A DNA stretch of 64,000 nucleotides from Solen grandis (lineage: Eukaryota; Mollusca; Bivalvia; Adapedonta; Solenidae). The translations under genes were made by a program, and so were the position numbers. Location: NCBI GenBank assembly GCA_021229015.1, contig CM037788.1, forward strand, positions 54,457,278-54,521,277, in the 5' to 3' direction. Below, one piece after another: positions 13,749 to 25,890 of the stretch (positions within the stretch are counted from its first letter, which is position 1; the number at the start of each line of letters is the position of its first letter). The notes under the pieces were generated by a model. It saw nothing but the letters and a program-made list of their open reading frames with translations, was not told the DNA's origin and searched no databases.

Positions 13749-13990
13749 GAGTAACTCTGTGAAAGAAAGGGTTACCAAACCGGGAAAATGCTGAATTTTT
13801 TTCAAATTAATCAAAATGTTGGGCCCGATCTCAAATAGAAAAACGAAATATATCAATATTTTGACCCTGGGCGAATTAAAGGAAAACAGAAAAAAAAATC
13901 TCTCCATTTCTATTTTGCCTGAACTCTTGTTGAATGATCTAAAAACTGAAAAATTTTTTCCTTAGCCCTGACACAAACATCCATGTTCCC
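13749..13990. repeat. Diverged CA-family repeat fragment (mirror of 30735-30970)
   Basis: It contains 'gagtaactctgtgaaag', 'gggcccgatctcaaatag' and 'gaccctgggcgaatt'. These follow the order of the family at 25740-25890 (gagttactggcc, gggaccaggcc, cgaaccagg). Confidence 0.45.
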
Positions 13991-14320
13991 CAGAAATTTA
14001 GCAAAAGCTTCGATATATGTTTCCATATATTCCCTAAATTGGGTTTGCCTACAAGTTTGCCTATTTGAAATTTTATTTTTTCTACAGACATAATTATAAA
14101 ATTTAAATTTGTATCCAAATCAAGATTTGGGAAAAAAAATTTAGCAAATAAGCCCCAAGTTTAAACTTGTGGGGTTTTTAAATCCAGCGAAAATTTTGGA
14201 TTTGCGTAAAATTGGGGGCATTTTTTTTTCGCATGCAACACCAAATTTTCTTTCTGCATCACTTTAATCCCCTTTCAAAGCCGCTTATCAAAAAGATCCC
14301 TTTTTGTTTTGTTTAAATTA

Positions 14321-14583
14321 AGCCCGGTGTCAGGATAATGTGGTGGTATCAAGCCACATTCACTTTGTGACATCAGAGTCACACCGTTAAAATGGGAAAA
14401 AGGAGACATGAGTTGGAATCGACGACAACAGCGTGCTATTTTCCCATGAAGTGCTGATGTTCTACCCTCATTTTCCGATTGAACGGTGTGAGAATGAGGC
14501 AGCCCCTTTTTAAACAGTCTCAAGTTAAATACCACTTCTCAGGCGACTAAAATACTGTCGGGGGGACGTAAGCAAACGAGGAA
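14321..14583 (+). mobile_element. SINE body with nested palindromic insert (mirror of 30161-30413)
   Basis: It opens with 'cccggtgtcaggataatgtg' and later has 'gattgaacggtgtgagaatg', which is one arm of the nested palindrome. The other palindrome arm is damaged in this copy. Confidence 0.65.
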
Positions 14584-15408
14584 ACAAATCAGTTTTTAGC
14601 GGGGGCTTTTGTCATTAAACCCAAAAAAGGCCAAACCTAGCCCCCAACACCCCCCTTTTCCCTCGGAATAAAATGGGCAAAGTTTTAGGGCCCCCCACGT
14701 TGCCCAAAAAGCACGCTTGCCCCCCCATTCATATTTGGCTGAAATAGTGTAAAAAAGTTCCTTGAATTTTAGTCATACACTAATACCGTATGGGTTTTTG
14801 GATTTAATTTGCAACGAACAAAGACAAAATAACAGAGAAAAGAGAGAGGAAGGGGGGGGCTAGTGTTTTGGGCATTTTTAAACGTACACACTACTTGAAC
14901 CACTTTTTATGTAGCCGTCTGCATATTTTTCCACTGACTGTGTGACCACAAAAACTTAAATACATGTAAATGTTAAATGTGTGTGGGCGGTGGTTAGGGA
15001 TTCTTTCAATATTTAGTAATCAAGGGGAAAAATACTGCGGGGTTTTTAGCAATTTTTTAAAAATTCGAAGGGGGGTATGAAAATCATTTCACCTCCAAAT
15101 AAGTTCCTTGCGTTTCCTTTGGGATGGCCTCACGCGGTGACGATAAAATATGAAGGAATAAGGGTTGACTTTAATGATGCAAATATACGTCAAAACTTGC
15201 ATAAATCCCTTTCCCCAAATTTTTAGCATTTTTGGTGAAAAACATAACCAAACGATAATCGTATACAAATGAACGGTTTTGCGATCTATTGAGCTGAAAC
15301 GGGACAGATTTACTAAAATGAGACAAAATTTCCAAAAGATTTCGTTTTACAGGAAAGCCCCCCATTCTCAATAGGGTTTCATTTGCCCCTCTCATAATTT
15401 TTATTTAC

Positions 15409-15735
15409 CGTCTCGGTGGCCGAGTGGTTAGAGCGTCCGCCTCGGGGCGGGAAGTCGTGAGTTCGATCCCCGGCCCGACATACCAAAGTCCGTGAAAAAT
15501 GGTTTTTGTTTAGCTCCCCTTTTTTTTACGCTCAGCATAAAAAAGGGTAGTTGCAGGACTGGTTGGCCTAAATGTCAGGATAATGTACCCGGGTTGGTAA
15601 ACATCCACAAAGTCTACGGCCTGATACTGCAATGTGCAGCACAAAATCTGGGCTCAAGTATACATCGTCCCCCAAAAAGACTGAAAAAAACTGTCAGTGG
15701 GAAAGGGTTTAAAACCCAAAAAACAAACAACCATA
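15409..15735 (+). mobile_element. Full-length tRNA-derived SINE (mirror of 29031-29342)
   Basis: A tRNA-like head (cggtggccgagtggttagag, with box B gagttcgatccc) is followed by the SINE body and the tail 'cccaaaaaacaaacaac'. It is the left-arm copy of the element at 29031-29342. Confidence 0.8.
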
Positions 15736-17351
15736 AACTTTAAGAATACCTTAAAAGTTACACTTATTGTAACCAATCAGAAGCACTGGGGAAAATTTTA
15801 AATTTTAAAAACAAAACTTTCGGCGGGACTTAAAAAATAATAAACAAACAAATATAATGGGAGACATGGCGTTCTTTAGTGGCAACGATTAGTTTGGGGT
15901 CATAAATAACAATCAATTTACTGACGAAATCAGATTGATAAAATTTAATGTTTTAATTCGGGACAAGGGGTAAAACATGCAATATGATTTCGGGGCCGTG
16001 TTTACCACTATCTGAAATGACAATGTGACCCGGGAAAAGGGATTTTTCTAAACTTTATTATCGTGGACTTTCCCAAACTTAAGGTGAAAATTTTTCTGCT
16101 GATAACAGAGTGAATTTTTAATGGAGGCTAAAATCCCCGGGGTAGTATTCAGGTCAAGACAAATAAATAGTTTTTCCATAGACCTACATTATAAGGTCAT
16201 GCTTAAAAGGGTACTTCCCTAAATCTCAAAATTTTTAGCATTAAGCTACCCCTGATTTGAAAGTTCCATCCAAGTTCTTTCAAAAAATTTACCAAGAAAG
16301 TATAGGTTTTACCACCGAAATCTTGAGCTACAGACTGCCAAACAAGGTGAAACCCCCCTATTGGGACTAAAATTTCCCCCCAAATGTCAAAAAAATAGGG
16401 ACATTCCAATTTGTACTCACAAAAATCACACAATGTCAGATAAGCAGATTTTTTATTGTTTTAGTGTTAAAAAAAATTCAAAATTTTGAAAATTAAACAA
16501 TACTCACATTTTTTTTTTATTAAAAACCAACAGAAAATCCCATTATGAAAACATTAGCCAGGGTTTCCCCCGAATTTTTTTTGCTTGCCCAAATTTTGGA
16601 AGCCCCGCCCTATTTAGTAGTCTCGGGACCTTCACAAATACTTTAATAAATGCATGCACACGAGCGCGACATTCGAAACTTTTGGGTGTTTAGCAAAAAG
16701 GGGAGAATCTAACTCCGGGGAAAGGAAAACGGTGGACCCGTTTTTAGGATAATTATGGTTTATCAAATTTGCGAAAGGGGAAACAAAGTTTCATACACCT
16801 TAGCCCACCCCTCAAATAAGCGTTGAACTCATGACCAACTTTCACAATCCCACAAATATGCATTTTAACTTTTTTTCACACAGAGAGTACACAGCATCAC
16901 AAAGTTTCGTTGTGCATTTTAAGGGACAAAATCAGACCTGTGTGGCCCTAAAGTAAATTAAAGGAAAGTACATCTTTTGGTTTATCATACCTGTAATGCA
17001 ATGTGAAAATAACAAGTTTGAGCCTATCAAAATTTCCCTTTCCCGGGGGGAAATTTCTAAACTGTGAAGTAAAAGGTGTTTTTTCTGCATGTGCTTTGGG
17101 CAAACTGAAATTGGTTTCCTAGGGTTTTGAACATTTCTCTAAATCAAAACTTTTTTAAGTTCTTTTTTTCTTTAAGTCATGGTACACGGGAGATGAACAA
17201 AAAATTTTCAAGGATTTTTTGGGTTTACGTTCAATTTAGGATGGCATTGTGTTAAAACACGAAGCCGAATAAAAACCTACACGCCCCTTTCTAGTTTTAA
17301 AACCACTTTTCCCGCCACTTTTTTTCTGTAGCCCTTGTTCGTATTTATGAT

Positions 17352-17555
17352 TTTGAATTGTTTGTTTTTTGGGGTTTAAAAAACGTCCCACCGACAGTAT
17401 TTCAGTTTTTGGAGACATGTCTACTTTATACAGATATAGTGCTGCCACCCCTGCAGATCACGCCGTATAAAATGTGGCATGATACCACACCCAGTCACAT
17501 TATCCTGACACCGGGCCAACCGGGTCCGCAACAACCCAATATATGCTGAGCGCCA
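17352..17555 (-). mobile_element. Head-less SINE (mirror of 27261-27452)
   Basis: The tail 'ttgtttgttttttggggttt' leads into the body motif 'acgtcccaccgacag' and ends at 'atatgctgagcgcc', with no tRNA-like head. It pairs with 27261-27452. Confidence 0.75.
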
Positions 17556-19009
17556 TTATGATTGTGTAAAAAATTTTAGCATTTCGTTAAACCGATAAAC
17601 ACCCTATCTTTTTTTTTTGAAGTTTCCTGTTCTTTTTTATTGCATTGAAAATGGGTTTAGTTTGCTAAAATTTACACATAAGCAAGCGTATGCATATATA
17701 AGGAACACAAAAAAACCATCCCCATTTTGGTTGTTTTCAGCAGGATATTGAATATCATCTTACATCAAGATTCTCGTATAAACATTAAATCTTTTATTTA
17801 TTCTTTTTGAATAGGCGTGGGAAATAGTGAAATAAAAAGACTGTGATTTGTTTTTGAAATATAGACATTTAAAATAATTGAACTGCGCGGTAAACAAGCA
17901 TGTCGTCTTATTAAATAAAGGTTCAGGGTTGAGGCCCTTTTTTTATATAAAGTTTGATTTACACTGCCCGTGAAATTAGGGTAAAAGCTTTTTTTTTCAT
18001 ATAAAATCAATGATTCGAGGGCGTTCATAATTATACACTCAAACAAAAAATTCCAATGCGGAAAAACACACCCCACTTAAGTTATAAAAAACTTTCAAAC
18101 CCGTGCTTGCAATTTTTGGTAATTTTTTTTTTTCTTGAAGGGTTTATCCACGGTTCTATTTGGGGTTTTTATCGCTTTTAGAAATTACGCATCATGTTTT
18201 AGGGACATGTGTACAAAAATCCCCAATACCTGATTTAAAATTTTAAAAAGAAATTTGAACTTTCCCCTAGCGCTTGGTTACCAAAAAAAAATGGTACAAG
18301 TGTGTACATGTTAAATTTTACCTCCCACAAAATCCTTTGTTTTATTAGTTGAATCGCGGGTCACAGTGGTGACCCCCTAATTTCTATTTATAAACAGTAG
18401 AAATCCCTTTTAAGGTTTCAATAGAAAAACAAAGTGAACTATTTAGAAATAGGAAATACAAATAACACTAGGAAAGTGGTCGATAAAAAAATCAGTTATT
18501 GGTTTCGTAACTGAACCTACACGGAAATACAGGGGGTTAGGTAATGTTCATAGGGGAAACATGGATGGCCCATGCACCTATGAAATTACCGACACCGTTT
18601 AAATTTCTTGTAGGGTTCATAGTGGTGTCAAACCCAATGACTAATATTATATTCCCAAATCGGGTGCTATACCTAAAAACACGTTTATGAATGATAGTGC
18701 ATCATGAGAAACACAGATGTCACTTTCGTACTGTGCATACTTATATAGACATCGTCTTAGTAGTTAAACTTCCAATTGACTACAATGATTTAACTCACCT
18801 GGTCCAGACTTTAAAAGGACCATATACCTCTAGGTGAATAACAATATATCGAACCAAACATATAAATTACATAGTAGATAAATGAGCATTCATAGTAACA
18901 AACAAAACATCCCTGAATATTCATTGAATTTTAGCCAAAGTTAGTGAAGTAATAATCTGATTAATAATGGCCATAACTCTGTTTAAAAAGTATCCCCAAA
19001 AACGAAATA

Positions 19010-19400
19010 TGTATGATTCTTAAAATATAAATCACCCTATTGCCTGGTCCCGAATAGAAACCAAAATGTTCAAAATCTTAAAACTTGGCCTCGAGAATAA
19101 GAACCTGTTTGCGAGGTAAATGAAACCTCTTCAGTGTGTTCATTTCATCAAATCTTTGAATGTTAAAAAAGAATTCGGGCTATTTACTTTTATGAATGAC
19201 ACGAACTTTCGTTACACAGCAAACAGCTAAACTGGACCTATTGTGTTCATATATCCACATGAAATGTATTAGATCAACAAAATAAAATATAGGCCAACTT
19301 AAAATCGTTCCTTCTCCTACAGCAAATCACACACACACACACACACACCACAACACACACACAGTTCAACCCTATGACACATGTTCAATGCTAATATTTT
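19010..19400. repeat. CA-rich dispersed repeat (mirror of 25440-25890)
   Basis: This carries a (CA)n tract at about 19327-19362, preceded by 'ccttctcctacagcaaatc'. It pairs with the (TG)n-bearing repeat on the right arm and with the left-only copy at 5780-6200. Confidence 0.65.
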
Positions 19401-19842
19401 TTCATAAAGGGGCCATTCATAATCGGTTATCCTTCCGTAAAAGGTATAAAGATTCATACAGTTTTCCCAAAGAATTACCTAACGTCAATATTTTGTAAAG
19501 AGAAAGAGGTAAAGCCTCCTCAAAATCTGGTTAAAGTTCCTTCTCTAATTTCAAAAGAATATCGATGTAAGTTATCCTGCTTAATCACGTATAACCTAAT
19601 CCAACATTTTCAATCCATGCAACCGTCCACTCGTGGTATTATAAAATCAAACAAGAGCAGTTCCAAGAGACTAAAAGTGTCAATTCCAATTCTTTGCAGT
19701 GGCCATTTTGCCCAGATAAATGGCTTTAATCAATAGCAGCGACTCTAAAGAAAAAGGAACTAGTATAAGCATATGTTAAAAAATAGATTTATTGGCGAAT
19801 AGTAGAAGGAAGGCACTAAATGAATAAGGTCAGGTATATACA

Positions 19843-19874
<32 letters not shown>

Positions 19875-19983
19875 AAGCAATATTTTGGTGTCTAGAAAGA
19901 TCATTTAGCCAGGTATCAAATGTTCTTGATCAGAATTAGATATTAAGAGAACTAACTTCGCCATGATTTTTGGTTGATGTAAT

Positions 19984-20399
19984 TGATTTATGTAGTTATG
20001 CAATTAAACTAACCATAGTAGCTTCATACATTCAAAGGCATGTTATCAGACCTATGTCTTGCCACTATTCAAAGAGAACAGGAAACAAACACATCCCGTG
20101 CAGGCAATTGTCAAGATATTAACTAAGTAGGAAGTAGTATGCATATTTGTTTGATTGAACATTTGCATAGAAAACTATATTGACATTATAAAATACTTTC
20201 CCCATTCAAACAATATTTCTAGTGATGTGCAAGTTGCTAAAACAAACAACAAAAATACACACACAAGAATATTATAATAAAATATATATATATATATAGT
20301 ATAAGTAGTAGGAATATATAGATAAATATTTCATAACGTTATTCAGAGGTGATATTTGCCAGTAACACAACTTAGACACAAAGATATGATTACAACACG
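19984..20399. other. Unique spacer at the inner edge of the left arm
   Basis: Here the mirror of the right contig stops, because right contig base 24899 pairs with about 19983. It contains a (TA)n run at 20281-20298 and nothing coding that I can see. Confidence 0.5.
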
Positions 20400-20419
20400 T
20401 AAATTAATAAAAGAAATAG

Positions 20420-20640
20420 TGCAAAAACCGGCCTTCGAGACGTGATTGTGCTAATAGTCACTGACTTACCGTGCCGCCGTGTTTCAGTCTCCAAGCCATA
20501 TTCCAGAGAAAGCTGGCTTGCGGTAGGCCGGTGGTTTTCACCCGGGCGCCTTCTTTCCACTTTAATTAGCTGGAAGTGAATATATGACTGAATATTGTCA
20601 CAGTCAAACGGTTAACCCAACAAATTATAACAACAACGAC
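20420..20640. repeat. Upstream flank shared with 53340-53560
   Basis: Shared elements include 'gtcactgacttac', 'ccagcttt'-like and 'ccaacaaattataacaac' motifs, in reverse complement to 53340-53560. It could be a SINE-like dispersed repeat carried in both copies or part of the duplicated promoter. I cannot separate these options from two copies. Confidence 0.5.
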
Positions 20641-20720
20641 AAACGTATGACTTCAATTATTGTTTTAATTTCAAGTTTGATATCTTTAGTTGATAAACAT
20701 AATTGTGCATTTTTATACAG

Positions 20721-21446
20721 GAAAGAATAATGCGACATCAGCTGAATATGATGAACGAATGATATATAAAGACGGAGCATCAGCAATGAAACTAAAATTG
20801 AAAAGTCAATATTTCACTAAACTTTTCCGCCTTACATTTGAAGGTGTGTGCTGTATCCTCCTCAGAGGTTTGTTACGCTTGAGGCTAAAAGTGGTAATCC
20901 GCCACATTCTAGACACATGGGGCATGACGAGGTCAACTTGTATATCCAAGGACACAACGCAAGACATGAAGACACACCTTAAACATAGTATGAAAAGGTT
21001 AACGATTATATGAAAGACACGTCCCTGTTGACAAGTGGGAATGACCGAGTTTATATTACTTACTGAACACATTGTTACGAAACATTAGAACGCGAAACCT
21101 TGAATCTGATGTAAGGTACATTTATGATGAAAGGAACAAACTACACATACAGGTGATATTGCAATTTCTATGAGGGATTAACCTCCCTCGATGGTCTAAG
21201 AATAAATCAACATATTTTGAAATATACCAAAGACAGTAGATAAAAGGAATCAGAATCATTGACAGTTTTAATAGCAGACCTTACTGAAGGAAATTATGAT
21301 GCAGTCGCTTCTTTAAATCAGTTCAAGCTTTTCGCTGATCTTCAAGATACTTTTGAAGAGTTGGACCTGATTCTGAAGGAAGCCATAAAAGATGAAGTGT
21401 GTCCACAAAGAGATTGAATATAGAACAGAAGACGTTTGAAAGGTAT
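20721..21446 (+). pseudogene. Decayed HEPN exon (paralogue of 52516-53185)
   Basis: The acceptor 'ttttatacag' ends at 20720. The frame then runs through 'DGASAMKLK' and 'TKLFRLTFEG', matching the N-terminal HEPN exon at 52516-53185. Unlike that copy, the frame is open from the acceptor to the Met codon. Stops and frameshifts follow: the frame closes at about 21013, and near 21131-21155 an indel lies inside the segment for the HEPN R-x4-H motif (ERNKL then H), so the putative catalytic motif is broken. The donor 'aaaggtatatttata' near 21446 is the same as in the intact copy. Non-functional relic. Confidence 0.8.
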
Positions 21447-22073
21447 ATTTATAAACCTATTTCAATTATTTTACACCTATAAACATGTAGATATACAAAA
21501 AAAAAGTTTCTTACTTAAATGGCAAAGGAGACGATTTTTTCATTTGTTTGTATTAACACACCAATGTTTGAAGCATTAACAGTTTGTATAATATCAATAT
21601 TTCAAATTAAATTTAGTTGCCAGGAAATCCATTATTTCGCCAGGTCAGTATTAATGCCTGAATAATGGAATGTAATAGACCATATTAGAATCAACTTCTG
21701 TTGAATGTCTTAAAAAAAAAAAAAGAAAAAAAAAAAGCGTTTTTGAATAGAAAACTCGAAGGGTTTAAATGTCTTGCCGTGCATTATATTTTTGGATGTT
21801 TCTTTCCTGATGCCATGGTTTATTTATTTTTGAGCGTGATAAATTACAGATCCCATTAAATTTCTGGAAAATAACAGTGTATTACTATAGCCAATTAAGG
21901 TTTTTTACCTTTACTATAAGGATAAATATATATCTACACATAAAATATCACCAGTATTTGTTTAAAGCACGACCTAAATTATTATCATTTTGGTTTTTTT
22001 TGTAGTTTACGATAGTATTTTTAAATGAGTCCTTTAGCTAACCCTAACCGTTAATAATTCATATTAATTTTAG

Positions 22074-22140
22074 ACCTGATTAGAAACTACAAATTGCAGT
22101 ACGTCCCGAGAACAAGGATTGTTGCAACACAAGAGATGGA
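22074..22140 (+). pseudogene. Decayed 24-codon linker exon (paralogue of 52114-52185)
   Basis: After the acceptor 'taattttag', sequence 'gaaactacaaattgcagtac' and 'cccgagaacaaggat' aligns to the short exon at 52114-52185. It is frame-disrupted. Its presence at the right place shows that the duplication kept introns. Confidence 0.65.
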
Positions 22141-22921
22141 ATGTCTTTGACTAAGGCAGTTTTTTAATACTAGAACTTTTGTGTAAAATATATTGTAGTT
22201 TCTCTGTTTGCGGAGCATGCTGCAGATAACGAACCTCAACATAAAAATTGTTTTTATCTTAAGATTTTCCACACGTTTCGTTTACGGAAAGTATTTGATG
22301 ACTACTTATATTTAAGTTGAGATCTCTCTTTCAATTAGAGGATTGGTAAACTTTCATACGTATTTATCCTTAAATACGATTATTCCTCAGACACGCGCTA
22401 AGTTACAGAAATTGCTGCTTCGAAACTTTAGAAAACGCAAAATATTTGAATATACAATAATGAAATGATAGAATATCGAAGCGTTTTTGTTCCGTCGGTA
22501 AAGTCATGCCACATCTTTGCGCCCCCTTCACAAGTCAAATCACATCAAACCCAGCCAGATTACATCTCAACCATAGCACGAATTGTTCCGAATTACAGAG
22601 GCATTCGCGCGAGCGACAGTGGTAAATCATTAATATAATTGCCAAGGCGCTGATAAAGTGATAGTTGTAATCGTTATATTATTGAGGAGAGTGAGCGGAA
22701 AAAATAAAGATAATATAAATTACGATTTAACTTTGAAGTTAAGGATTTAATTTTAGGATTGTGTAAGAAATCTAAATCAATGGTTCATCATTTCGTTCTT
22801 GTTATTGATAGTCAACTCCAGTAGACTTGGTTGTTAAAAATTATAATAACTACATTTGATAAATAATGTAACTTAGAACGCCATACCAGTGAATGATAAA
22901 AATATCAAATGCTATTTTAAA

Positions 22922-23340
22922 CAGTTGAAATGGGATACACCCTAGAGATTGAGGATGCAAACGTTCCCCGAAGTTTCAAGGCTTGCAACACAACTCATCC
23001 GGAGAAATGTTCAAACCCCATCTCTGCTTCAGACATGTATCGGCCTACTTTACTGTTACAAGGTTTTTGAAGAACTCCAGCAGAATACAGAGTGGACTCA
23101 ATGTACAGAACAAGGAAAGCGATGTAAATAAAGGGTCAGTTATTTAATTCTCAATGCAAACCCTCAGAAGCATCACGGACGGTGATAGCCTCGGAATAAA
23201 TGACAAGTAACTACTGAAACACTCAACAGGGGATATATATCGGAACTTCAGATAAATTTAAAACATATATAAACCATTTCCATGTCATATCTACAGAAGA
23301 CCACTGTTAAGAAAACGCTTTGGAGAAAATAGGTATTTAA
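22922..23340 (+). pseudogene. Decayed third exon (paralogue of 49819-50211)
   Basis: The segment starting 'ttgaaatgggatacacccta' corresponds to the start of the exon at 49819-50211. It ends at the same donor context, 'gagaaaataggtattta'. Several stops and shifts interrupt it. A 60-codon frame at 22949-23131 is an out-of-frame by-product. Confidence 0.75.
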
Positions 23341-23407
23341 TATACGTACATTTGCAATTGAATGAATAAATAATAAATTTGATACGAGTAACGGCATACT
23401 TAAATCT

Positions 23408-23500
23408 TATATGCTGAGGCGCCAAGTAAGGGCGCTATACCATGACAATTATTTACGACTTTTGACATTCGACTGGGGATCGAACTGATAGGGAGTAAGA
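23408..23500 (-). mobile_element. SINE fragment
   Basis: On the minus strand it carries the head/body junction: box-B-like 'gttcgatcccc', then the stretch corresponding to 'gctcccttgcttgacgctcagcat'. It is the same family as 29031-29342 but truncated at both ends. It lies just downstream of the decayed third exon. Confidence 0.6.
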
Positions 23501-24798
23501 AATACGAAAAAATAATAAAATGTTAATATGCTAGAAGATTATGACTGGGTTCCATCGAAATACCTGACTGAACAGTAATGTTTATTTAAAAAAAGGGTAA
23601 AATCTTTAAAAGATCTATTTTACTTGATTTAATATTTAATATTAAATGTAAATGTTTAGGATTTTTAGTCATGCCAGGTGAGCTAATATTATACCCCGCG
23701 TCCGTCGTCATGAGCATCTCCTCTGAACGTCACCGATACGAAATTGAGGCTTTGAAATCATTGGATGATCCCTAACAAAGAACAGCGGGCAGATTTCTTA
23801 TATCATTATACATACTCAAGGGAAATAACCTTAATATTTTTTTAATTGGGTGTGTTTTCTAAGTAGTAGAATTATAAACATAATAAAAAACATATCAATG
23901 TCTCTTCATTTTACTTTATATTAGACCTAAAACAATTTGAAATCCTTTTTCTAATTATTTACAAATGGTCAAATCATAGCCCTCTAGCGCGAAGATAAAA
24001 TCTATACAGAGTTGATCCCAGAAAAATTAAAGCTCCCACGGTAGTGTAAAATACAGTAATAAAAAACATCTTTGAAACAATCCGACCATTATATCTTATC
24101 AAGACTAATACCTGAACACACATGGGTTGACTGGTTTTTAGGTCACGTTGCCAAAGGGAACGAAGTCATTATTAAGAATGATGGAACTCAGCTGAGTATT
24201 CCATAACACCGATGTCTATTCTTTAATTATATTCTCGAACTAGCAAAGAACAGCAAAGTAAAATAAACGATCATATTCTTCTTCTTGTATCTGAATAAAA
24301 GTATAATCGCAACAACAAAAAAAAACAAATAAAAAAAAAAAAAAAAAACAATTACGGCGGAAATTTAATACTTGTTATAAATGCCCAGCTAAGTAAATAA
24401 GGAGAACGGTCGAAAATGAGCCAAATTTCAAAAGAAAAGACAATAGAGGGCGAGGCCTAAATGTGTTTTTCTCTATAAAATGCAGGAAATTGGTAGTTTG
24501 AGATGCGTTTTTTCTCAAGATTTAAAAACATTGTCCCATTAAAAGTATAAACACAACAAAATTAGCATGAAGAATTGGAGACTTTCACGCTTCCCTTTGT
24601 TGAAGTTATGACAATTTCCAAGTAATATGTGAATAAGTAATACACGATCGTCTGTAAACATTTGGGCCAGGGATTTATCATTCGACTGCAAAATCATGAT
24701 CAGATATCGGAAACAAAACAATATTCCAAAATAAAAGTACAAATAACAATGGATTGCGTTTAAAAAATAGTTTTAATGTTAGAATTAAAATAAGTGGG

Positions 24799-24898
24799 NN
24801 NNNNNNNNNNNNNNNNNNNNNNNNNNNNNNNNNNNNNNNNNNNNNNNNNNNNNNNNNNNNNNNNNNNNNNNNNNNNNNNNNNNNNNNNNNNNNNNNNN
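24799..24898. other. Assembly gap (100 N)
   Basis: Exactly 100 N, the usual placeholder for a gap of unknown size. The contigs on either side overlap in inverted orientation: 24899 onward matches the reverse complement of sequence ending at 19983. Confidence 0.97.
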
Positions 24899-25439
24899 TT
24901 ACATCAACCAAAACTCATGGGCGAAGTTAGTTCTCTTAATATCTTAATTCTGATCAAGAACATTTGATACCTGGCTAAATGATCCTTTCTAAAAACCAAA
25001 TATTGCTTAAATATACTTGTCTATACCTGACCTTATTCATTTAGTGCTTATTTATATTTCAAAATCTATTTTAACATACTGCTTATCCTAAGTTCCTTTT
25101 CTTTAGAGTCGCTGCTATAGATTCAAGCATATCTGGGCAAAATGGCCCTGCCAAGAATTGGAATTGCACACTTTTATTCTTTTGAATGCTATGTTTTGAT
25201 TTTATCATACCACGAGTGACCGGTTGCATGGAATGAAATGTTGGAATAGGTTTATACGTTATTAAGCAGGATAACTAACATCGCTATTCTTTTGAAAGAT
25301 AGAGAAGGAACCTTTAACCAGATTTTCAGGGAAACCTCATTCTCTTTACTATTGCGAAAGACAAATCTTGGGTAAAAAGCTATTTTTGGGAAAACTGTAT
25401 GAATTTTAATACATTTTAGGAAGGAAAACGCTTATGAAT

Positions 25440-25487
25440 GGCCCCTTATGAAAAAAATAAAAGCCTTGAACATGTGTCATAGGGTTG

Positions 25488-25531
<44 letters not shown>

Positions 25532-25890
25532 TTTGCTGTAGGAGAAGGAACGATTTTAAGTTGGCATATATTTTATTTTGTGATCTAATACCATTTCATG
25601 TGATATATGAACACAATAGGTCCAAGTTTAGCTGTTTGCTGTGTACACGAAAGTTCGTGTCATACTAAAGTAAATCGCCCGATCTTTTTTAACATTCAAA
25701 ATGATTTTGATGAAAATGAACACTGAAGGTTTCATTTACCTCGAACCAGGTTTTATCTCGAGCCAAGTTTAAAGATTTTGAAACATTTTGTGTTTCTATT
25801 CGGGACCAGGCCAATAGGGTGATTATATTTTAAGTAATCAACATATTTCGTTTTGATACTTTTTCACAGAGTTACTGGCCATTATTAATC
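25440..25890. repeat. Dispersed repeat with (TG)n microsatellite
   Basis: The (TG)n run spans 25491-25530, followed by 'atttgctgtaggagaagg', 'cgaaccaggttttatctcg' and 'gggaccaggccaatagggtg'. The same order is seen at 5780-6200 in the left arm. No coding potential. Confidence 0.65.

Larger units (their letters stand above)
1..19983. repeat. Left arm of a large inverted duplication (distorted copy of 24899-42822)
   Basis: Reading this stretch as reverse complement reproduces 24899-42822 in order. Anchors: 1 pairs with 42822, 3180 with 39345, 4150 with 38390, 4955 with 37575, 5440 with 37075, 8420 with 36240, 9350 with 35330, 11220 with 33430, 13000 with 31700, 14345 with 30395, 15420 with 29335, 17400 with 27420, 19340 with 25510 and 19900 with 24970. 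Differences are mostly inflated A, C, G or T runs and bases swapped for their neighbours, which looks like poor consensus rather than mutation. Distortion is strongest at 2.8-7.9 kb and fades after about 18.8 kb. Probable assembly artefact, so short frames here should not be read as genes. Confidence 0.93.
20400..24798 (+). repeat. Paralogous block colinear with 53600-48700 (reverse complement)
   Basis: Upstream flank (20420-20640), three exons, their introns and the following intron all match 53600 down to about 48700 in order and orientation. In the last intron, 'ctttcacgcttccctttg' near 24580 pairs with 48871-48890, the 'gaggcctaaatg' region near 24448 pairs with about 49000, and 'gtacaaataacaatgg' near 24738 pairs with about 48735. 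It is a DNA-level segmental duplication with introns, not a retrocopy. The block is cut by the contig end. Confidence 0.8.

Noticed and set aside
1..18800. Dozens of 60-150 codon frames on both strands of the left arm
   Set aside because: The matching right-arm sequence lacks these frames; they come from homopolymer inflation or from tandem repeats.
20690..21013. A functional 107-codon HEPN-like protein
   Set aside because: The frame closes early, the R-x4-H segment is shifted out of frame, and the start lies upstream of the splice acceptor.
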